From Patescibacteria group bacterium (GTDB lineage Bacteria; Patescibacteriota; Minisyncoccia; JAHIHE01), in NCBI GenBank assembly GCA_018899995.1, contig JAHIHE010000121.1:1-13811 (forward strand): a DNA stretch of 13,811 nucleotides. The letters run 5' to 3'. Position 1 is the stretch's first letter. Each line of letters opens with the position of its first letter. The position numbers and the translations under genes are program-made. The notes below the pieces were generated by a model, which saw only the letters and a program-made list of their open reading frames with translations, searched no databases and was not told where the DNA came from. This document shows, piece after piece, positions 12,894-13,811 of the stretch.

Positions 12894-13610
12894 ATGACAA
12901 TCGGCGGATTGCAAAAATTTTCCCTCATTGATTATCCGGGCAAAATCAGCGCGGTTGTTTTTTTATCGGGCTGCAATTTCCGCTGCGGATTCTGCCATAA
13001 TCCCGAATTGGTCGTTCCCGAACTCACAAAAAACCAAGAACCGATTTCTGAAAAAGATTTTTTTGAATTTTTAAAAAGCCGCGCGGGAAAACTGGATGGC
13101 GTCTGCGTAACCGGCGGAGAGCCGACAATATGGCGGGACTTGCCGGAGTTTCTGGAAAAAATCAAGAAACTTGGTTTTTTAGTGAAGCTGGATACCAACG
13201 CTACCAATCCTAAAACAATAAAGCGCCTTATCAATTCCGGTTTAGTCGATTATTTTGCGGTTGACATAAAAAATTCGTCGCAAAAATACGAAGCGACCGT
13301 CGGCGCAAAAGTTAATATGCGGGATATCAAAAAAAGCTTAAAAATTATCGTGGTAAACAATATTATTCTTGAGCTTCGCACCACTGTTATTCCTGAATTG
13401 ATTGTTAGCGAAGATTTTGTTAAAATTAAAAAATGGCTGGAAGAATTAGGGGTTTTGCCTAAAGTGTTTTTATACGCTATTCAACAATTTCGGCCGCTAA
13501 AAACGCTGGATAAAAAGTTTGAGAAAATCAAGCCATATTCGGAAAAAGAATTAAAAAAAATGGGAAAGGTATTTGGCAATAAAATAAAAGTAGAGATTAG
13601 GGGTATTTGA
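12894..13610 (+). CDS. nrdG: anaerobic ribonucleoside-triphosphate reductase activating protein (radical SAM)
   Basis: NrdG uses a [4Fe-4S] cluster and S-adenosylmethionine to generate the glycyl radical of class III ribonucleotide reductase. The 238-residue product opens with GLQKFSLIDYPGKISAVVF, typical of the NrdG/pyruvate-formate-lyase-activase-like group. The cluster motif CNFRCGFC (Cys27, Cys31, Cys34) is intact, and the SAM-binding CVTGGEPT (71-78) follows. The product resembles the longer activase type (about 230 residues) with a full partial-barrel core, rather than the roughly 155-residue enterobacterial NrdG. It follows the two nrdD genes after 99 bp, so the whole radical system is clustered. 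Its target is therefore most simply Gly116 of the separate C-terminal NrdD protein. Confidence 0.88.
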   Translation: MTIGGLQKFSLIDYPGKISAVVFLSGCNFRCGFCHNPELVVPELTKNQEPISEKDFFEFLKSRAGKLDGVCVTGGEPTIWRDLPEFLEKIKKLGFLVKLDTNATNPKTIKRLINSGLVDYFAVDIKNSSQKYEATVGAKVNMRDIKKSLKIIVVNNIILELRTTVIPELIVSEDFVKIKKWLEELGVLPKVFLYAIQQFRPLKTLDKKFEKIKPYSEKELKKMGKVFGNKIKVEIRGI

Positions 13611-13811
13611 AATGAAATTTAAAATTTAAAACTCAAAGAACAATCTTTTGTAATGTCAAATTTCAAAGCTCAAATGACAAAGTAAAATAATTGCCAATAA
13701 CCAAGATGCAATAACCAAACAAATTCCAATTACCGAATAACCAATACCCAATGTTTGATTATTGAGATTTGATTATTGATTATTGCTTGGTGTTTGTTTC
13801 TTGATGTTTGG
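13611..13811. repeat. intergenic repeats with a phase-perfect heptamer palindrome at the window end
   Basis: After nrdG, AT-rich units such as GTCAAATTTCAAAGCTCAAATGAC fill 13620-13690 with loose periodicity. From 13693 to 13811 seventeen consecutive 7-bp units keep one phase: GCCAATA, ACCAAGA, TGCAATA, ACCAAAC through CAATGTT (13749-13755), then TGATTAT, TGAGATT, TGATTAT, TGATTAT, TGCTTGG, TGTTTGT, TTCTTGA, TGTTTGG. The two halves are roughly inverted about position 13752. No gene is seen, and the structure may continue past the window. Confidence 0.75.

Overview
The window looks like a piece of a small, moderately AT-rich bacterial genome of the Patescibacteria / Candidate Phyla Radiation type, most like Parcubacteria. 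This is an inference from texture and gene content, not from a marker-gene search. Genes are compact housekeeping genes. Shine-Dalgarno sites are mostly weak or absent. Nearly every longer intergenic gap is filled by short-period repeats and imperfect palindromes. No mobile-element protein, CRISPR array, rRNA or tRNA was recognised.

Layout. Positions 3-62 may hold the last codons of an upstream gene. An LCP-family cell-wall ligase gene lies on the minus strand (180-1178) and is preceded downstream by an eight-unit octamer array. All other genes are on the plus strand: signal peptidase I (lepB) behind a good promoter; histidyl-tRNA synthetase (hisS); a HIT-family hydrolase whose N-terminus is partly encoded by a palindrome; ribosomal protein S21 (rpsU); a YqeY-like protein; the 16S rRNA maturation endonuclease YbeY; an APH-like kinase of unknown substrate; and a DgkA-like lipid kinase. 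Then come ftsA and ftsZ, separated by a 339-bp palindromic spacer that carries a promoter. Last is an anaerobic ribonucleotide reductase system: nrdD, a separate small gene for the NrdD C-terminal glycyl-radical domain, and nrdG.

How the genes work together. The rpsU-yqeY-ybeY-kinase-dgkA stretch is a translation and envelope-lipid cluster with short gaps over its last four genes. The ftsA, ftsZ and nrdD-nrdG genes link divisome assembly to oxygen-independent dNTP synthesis; ftsZ and nrdD are 15 bp apart and probably share a transcript. LepB and LCP are envelope functions that diverge from a shared 351-bp intergenic region.

The two most notable points are these. First, class III ribonucleotide reductase is encoded in two pieces: the catalytic barrel ends cleanly and the zinc/glycyl-radical domain has its own ATG 110 bp later, in another frame. 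Second, the long gaps carry drifted 7-, 8-, 9- or about 10-bp tandem arrays, each with its own unit sequence and mostly arranged as inverted pairs around a centre. One such inverted octamer pair is exactly what separates the two NrdD pieces. Compact GC-rich hairpins with tiny loops are embedded in or beside these arrays.
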